Position numbers and translations under genes: made by a program
Assembly: GCA_900554715.1 (NCBI GenBank)
Contig: USIN01000021.1
Location: 1 to 15,451 of the forward strand
Direction: 5' to 3'
From: an uncultured Bacteroidales bacterium
GTDB taxonomy: Bacteria > Bacteroidota > Bacteroidia > Bacteroidales > Muribaculaceae
DNA: 15,451 nt
Notes under the pieces: generated by a model
The model's database searches: none
Told to the model about the DNA's origin: nothing
Seen by the model: the letters and a program-made list of their open reading frames with translations, nothing else
Shown here: in pieces, positions 15,357 through 15,451 of the stretch
How positions within the stretch are numbered: position 1 is the first letter of the stretch
Layout: every line of letters begins with the position of its first letter

Positions 15357-15451
15357 ATGAAAAAATTTCTATTTCTTGCGGCCACCCTGCTGATGACAGC
15401 CCTGTCGGCTGTCGCCGCGACTGTCACTCCCGACGAAGCGCTTGCCCGCCT
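15357..15451 (+). CDS. Start of another secreted protein (runs off the window)
   Basis: The first 31 codons are visible. They encode a signal peptide (KK near the start, FLFLAATLLMTALSA core, AVAA end) followed by TVTPDEALAR. A signal peptide followed directly by a T/S-P-x-E-A-L-x-x-A type segment is how the Spi-like prodomain of secreted C10 (streptopain-like) peptidases and related Bacteroidales surface proteins often begins; this is a weak guess from very few residues. It follows the two large secreted proteins beyond a terminator. No clear TAnnTTTG box is seen in the 114-bp gap, so its promoter is uncertain. Confidence 0.6.
   Translation, partial: MKKFLFLAATLLMTALSAVAATVTPDEALAR

Overview
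The window reads as a chromosomal piece of a gut-type Bacteroidales bacterium, with a Muribaculaceae-like relative as my best guess. The reasons are the TAnnTTTG-type promoter -7 boxes, the absence of strong Shine-Dalgarno sequences, GC-rich coding regions separated by AT-rich spacers, a sufBCDS locus without sufE or sufA beside it, and large secreted proteins with short C-terminal tails of the type IX secretion (Por) kind. The family assignment is inference; no ribosomal or marker gene is present.

Layout: (1) Positions 1-287 hold no gene but a dense set of short perfect hairpins and a REPIN-like doublet. (2) Positions 288-7110 are one minus-strand gene train, read right to left: a CvpA-like membrane protein, sufB, sufC, sufD, sufS, then two unrecognised cytosolic proteins. 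The gaps are 9 to 45 bp, so one transcript from a promoter at about 7141-7148 is likely. SufB, SufC and SufD form the Fe-S cluster assembly scaffold/ATPase complex, and SufS supplies sulfur from cysteine. (3) Positions 7111-7721 hold no gene but a second copy of the hairpin element, with its 36-bp flank inverted relative to the first, plus AT-rich tandem repeats. (4) A small AT-rich outer-membrane beta-barrel gene (7722-8351, plus) has its own strong intrinsic terminator and sits between related repeat arrays; a 34-bp stretch with one mismatch occurs on both sides as a direct repeat. (5) Positions 8352-8963 are gene-free: terminator, 62-bp tandem repeat, a long imperfect palindrome enclosing a 9-bp tandem repeat, a purine-rich tract, and a promoter with a perfect -7 box. 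(6) Positions 8964-15242 (plus) are two large secreted proteins, 727 and 1357 residues, 21 bp apart, both with a signal peptide and a Por-type C-terminal tail; the second is built of repeated beta-sandwich-like modules. (7) A nested-hairpin terminator follows, and a third secreted protein starts at 15357 and runs off the end.

I do not see a clearly new defence or mobile system. The points most worth a second look are the paired hairpin/REPIN elements bracketing the suf train, the outer-membrane gene carried between near-identical direct repeats, the two orphan genes at the 3' end of the suf transcript, the cysteine-rich SufD tail, and the modular secreted pair.
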